Assembly (NCBI GenBank): GCA_002633005.1
Contig: NMRA01000061.1
Location: 387,088 to 451,087 of the forward strand
Origin: Phoronis australis
Lineage: Eukaryota > Phoronida > Phoronidae
Direction of reading: 5' to 3'
DNA: 64,000 bases
Made by a program: the position numbers and the translations under genes. The notes beneath the pieces were generated by a model. It was not told the origin of the DNA. It saw only the letters and a list, made by a program, of their open reading frames with translations, and did not search any database. Positions 61,001 to 64,000 of the stretch are shown here, in pieces; position 1 is the stretch's first letter; the number at the start of each line of letters is the position of its first letter.

Positions 61001-62419
61001 ATCCTTGCCCAGTGTTGAATGTTATTCGTGGTTACATGAGTTTCAACTTAACCTTTAGGTGGTTTTATGGCAGCTAGAATTTGCAGAAATATTTCAGGGG
61101 AAAAGAAGCCCGCTTCTAATTTTATGTTTATTGTCACGCAGGTAAAATGATTTAATTAAATGTCAGATTTTCATTTAAATTTTCATCTTCGTGATGAATG
61201 AGATTACTAAGTTCTGCTGATGTTTGTTCGTTGTCAATTCATAACTACTCATGCAATGACGCAGAGGGTTCACTATTGCTTAGAAAACTATATACAAATC
61301 AAGGTCCGATCTACACGCTAGCCAAGTGAACAGATCTGTGCCACAGGAGTAAACGTGTATTGCAAAATCTCTTTCAGCGTTCACTTGTGTGGCTTCAGCG
61401 TCACCTGTCGCTGCCGGGTAACGACAAAGCCCATACGACTTATACCTTTATGCAAACGCAAAGCCAGATTATTAGTCATCCGTTGCGAAAGTGATAAAAG
61501 GCTGAATTTATTATGCAATTGTGTATCTGGAGTAAATATTTAATTTGCATTTAGATGCAGTACTCTGTTCAAGCAGTTCGAGCATTGTTTGTGGAAGTTA
61601 GACAAAAGTCCCTGGAAACACGTTTCCGAGACAGTCAGCATTGTGTATACTTCACACACACCGCACACAAACTTAGATGAAATTATTTTTATGCTAAGGC
61701 TGTCCACAATGAGGACAAAGATACTACAATATCTTTGATGAGGATTTGTTTTCCGTCACCCTTCTGGCACTCACCTGAGATAGGTGCGTAGGTCGGAATG
61801 TTCCGATTGCCGAGGATCACAAAAATTTAAACCTCATCGACAGCTTTTAGATAAACGCATTTCGAACGATGCACTTACAACGTCTACCAGCACGAGCATG
61901 TTAAAATAGGAGACCACGTGGAAAAATTCTCAAAATTTGACGCTAGTGTGAAATTTGGAGACAGTCCTGTCGCAAACACACAGACGCGCACACACACGCA
62001 AACACACCGTCTACGATTCATGTCTGTATTGATTAGCAGTGGCACACAATTCAGCTTCTTTTTGCTTTTACTGAGTCGGTGTAAAGGAATTGTTTTAAAA
62101 CCTTTGTTGCACTTTTTCTTTAATTGTTGCATGTTATCATTTATCAGCATCGCCTTTATACATGTAGATAACTTTCTTCGTACTCGCAAATAGTCAGGAT
62201 TACACTGCAAGTAGCACTTTCAACCATCGATAACGCTTTAACTGTCATCGTGATCAAATTTACAAGTTAACAAAATTCATACAGGTTTTGTGTTGTTTTA
62301 CAGGCACATCGATGGCCCTTGAATGCTACATTTGCTCCAGCGTAACCACAGGTTGTGGCGACCCCTTTGACAAGACTAAGAACCTGACAACTTCAACAGC
62401 CTGTACAGATTCCTGCATG
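58056..62419 (+). CDS. Ly6/uPAR-type three-finger protein, first two coding exons (partial)
   Basis: Exon 58056-58098 encodes a signal peptide (MNTTALCLVILACIG), with Kozak-like ACGCCATGA and donor GTAAGT. Exon 62304-62419 follows a CAG acceptor in phase 1 and encodes GTSMALECYICSSVTTGCGD... to CTDSCM, ending at GTAAGT in phase 0. The LECYICSS start right after the leader, and the C-x2-C ... C ... C-x3-C spacing, are typical of the first half of an LU (Ly6/uPAR) domain, an extracellular disulphide-rich fold that is often GPI-anchored. The remaining cysteines, including the C-terminal CN pair, must be in exons beyond the window. The ligand or role cannot be inferred. The intron is 4.2 kb. Confidence 0.82.
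58861..59338. mobile_element. Element with GGAAAGTGTCGCCG ends and TTACGCTCGTAA motifs
   Basis: GGGAAAGTGTCGCCG at the left is matched, inverted, by CGGCGACACTTTCC at the right. The interior repeats the motif TTACGCTCGTAA and its complement TTACGAGCGTAA many times, including the palindromic run TTACGCTCGTAATTACGAGC at 58881-58900. No protein. No clear target duplication. Within the Ly6-type gene's intron. Confidence 0.7.
59561..60310. repeat. Two direct copies of a roughly 200-bp segment
   Basis: 59561-59770 and 60086-60310 share TATGATCGACATATGTCCC, GCGTCGCAAGCTCGTTACCA (GAGT in the first), AGATGAAACCAAGACCTGGG and the ATATAAGGTCATTTATGAC tail. An offset of about 525 bp separates them. The tail itself repeats AAGGTCATTTATATGAC and ATGACTAATACAAT. 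It lies in the Ly6-type gene's intron. Confidence 0.85.
60765..60831. mobile_element. Small palindromic repeat sharing GACGCTGATCGGTTTAGCCA
   Basis: CTCGTGCCCAAGCCTCACGA ... GATGACG is followed by an inverted partner, CGTCATCTTGGGGACGAGGC. The 20-base core GACGCTGATCGGTTTAGCCA also occurs at about 33563 and 39013 beside CCTCGTCCCCACGCCTCAAG, so this is a dispersed family. Confidence 0.6.
61975..62009. repeat. CA-rich low-complexity stretch
   Basis: An imperfect CA-dinucleotide run interrupted by CG and AA. No further meaning seen. Confidence 0.8.
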
Positions 62420-64000
62420 GTAAGTTGAATCAACTTCTGTTTAGTTTGCGCGTGTCAATAAATACAAAAGCGGCGGCTAAAATCTTCATCATTTTAATGT
62501 TAAAACATATGGGAAACGTGTTTAACTTCAGTTTGAAATAAACGGAATCAAGTACTCCGAGTATTTCCTAAAAGGATAGATCTACTTAAAAGACTTCGTG
62601 TAAGAGTTCAACTGTTTCTGTGGAATCGCTTTTCTAAAACGGTATCGAGTTTGACTGGTTTTGTGTGTTCTTGAAGCGGCTAGTTAACCCCGCCTTCCAT
62701 CACAAAAAATGATTTAAACTTGATAGTTGGGCATCGAACAAGGGTTCCTTACTCAAACTGGAGTTGGAGGACATGACACTTTATGCTCCGATAATGGCCT
62801 CAAGAATTACCTGTAGTTTTGATCGAGCCAGGTCTTTTCAAACCCTGCAATCGTTTCTGATCACAGTATGGAACAAGGACAGACCGAAACCCGACAGCCT
62901 AGTGGGAGCGGGGGAGGGGTATCAATAACATTTACTAGCTTTGAAATGAGAATCACTCCTTTGAAATGATCCCCAACAGCACACAATATTTGTCGCAGCA
63001 AAGAATTTGCGCCTTCATTGCGCATGACCCATTTTTCACACTGACCATTCAAAATGCAGAGGTTCGTCCTACAGATCGGGGCCGAGTTCAGCCTGTAAAA
63101 TCTTCGCTTGTGGAACGGAAGTAATCAATTCAGCCCCAATGATTCATGAATTCTGTCCTACAATTAAACAATCGAACATCACCCACCAGTAGTTTAGTGT
63201 AGACCGTTTGAGAATATTCAGGTAATACTCGACTTTTTCTTCAAATGAACCTCTTCCTTTGTTCATTCACCCTTTTCGGCACTTTTGAGACTTCACCCAT
63301 GGATACGATTGGTTCGTACACTATAGTTGTGGTTCATCGTCACTGGTAGAGCTTTTCATCATCACCACCAAGTTGCTTTGGAACAAAGTCACCTTCATCA
63401 CTAACTAAGCCCTCCAAAAAATTCTCATCTCCATCTAACCCATGTGACACATCACGTACCAACTCGAGGGTTTCTTTGTAGATTTGAATCTAAAAATTCA
63501 GAGTCAGGGAATCAATTAGCCCATTCAATTTTGGTGCTACATTACACGTGTCTCAAAGTAAAAATCGTGTCAAATAGCGAGTAATAAACAATAACATAAG
63601 GTCATAAAGACACTGGCTGTGATCCTATACTATCATGATGTTGAATGTAGGCCTAATGTCAAAGCGACAACGGACGAACGATTCTGTAGAACAAAAAATC
63701 CCAATGTTAATTTTATTTACACAAAAATTAATATCTGACAAGTCAACTAACAAACTGTTTAGAATAATAAGTATATTGCTCAAAACAAAAAAACAAACTG
63801 CGGCGCTTTCAGTTTGTTAAAAAACACTTAGGGAGAAGACTAAACACAAGTGTTGGCATGGTGATGATGCCGCGGCTACAACTTGAATGCAACGTGGCTT
63901 TTCAGGACAAGCACACTTAGATAACAAAACAATATTCAACATATCGTTTACACTAGTATATAACATGATATTTAATAATTTGAATCCAATGCACTGAGAC
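62420..64000. other. Intron of the Ly6-type gene to window end
   Basis: Begins with donor GTAAGT. No further LU-domain exon with an acceptor was found before the window ends, so the next exon should lie outside. Confidence 0.5.

Overview
This is a nuclear window from a eukaryote. Spliced genes with GT/AG introns, two intact tRNA genes, a Penelope-like retroelement fragment, many small inverted-repeat elements and AT-rich spacer all point to an animal. The mix (divergent homeobox gene, fibrinogen-domain lectin-like protein, Ly6/uPAR-type protein, DUF6729/HMGXB3-like relic, Penelope GIY-YIG remnant) fits an invertebrate, and an anthozoan cnidarian is my best guess. That guess is inference; no marker here fixes the species.

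Layout. 0.4-19.7 kb: four diverged, same-orientation copies of a roughly 2-3.5 kb segment. Two copies carry an identical tRNA-Lys(UUU), one carries a dead tRNA-Lys, and one has lost it. A broken multi-exon DUF6729-type gene (5.2-9.8 kb, minus), a degraded partial tandem copy of it (10.2-11.2 kb), two fold-back elements and a 33-bp CCAAT-containing array lie between them. 19.7-23.6 kb: AT-rich, no gene seen. 23.6-30.9 kb: a complete four-coding-exon homeobox gene (plus). 31-41 kb: a block of about 4.5-4.7 kb present twice around a 984-base run of N. It holds small inverted-repeat elements, a Penelope remnant and the last exons of the next gene. 40.2-49.3 kb: a seven-coding-exon minus-strand gene for a 1387-residue predicted secreted protein. 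Its parts are a signal peptide, nine cysteine repeats of about 40 residues, a coiled coil, a Gln-rich stretch and a C-terminal fibrinogen-related domain. 49.3-58.0 kb: no convincing gene. 58.1-62.4 kb: first two coding exons of a Ly6/uPAR-type protein (plus), running off the window.

How the parts relate. The homeobox gene and the fibrinogen-domain gene are convergent, and their 3' ends are separated by the mobile-element block. Both edges of the duplicated block coincide with the edges of the N gap, so the most economical reading is that two overlapping, probably allelic, contigs were scaffolded end to end. In that case the true locus has one copy of the block. The most interesting biology is the fibrinogen-domain protein, whose repeats and domain order I do not recognise from any named family. 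Exon joins for the three live genes were deduced by hand from splice consensus and reading-frame continuity; no transcript data were available.
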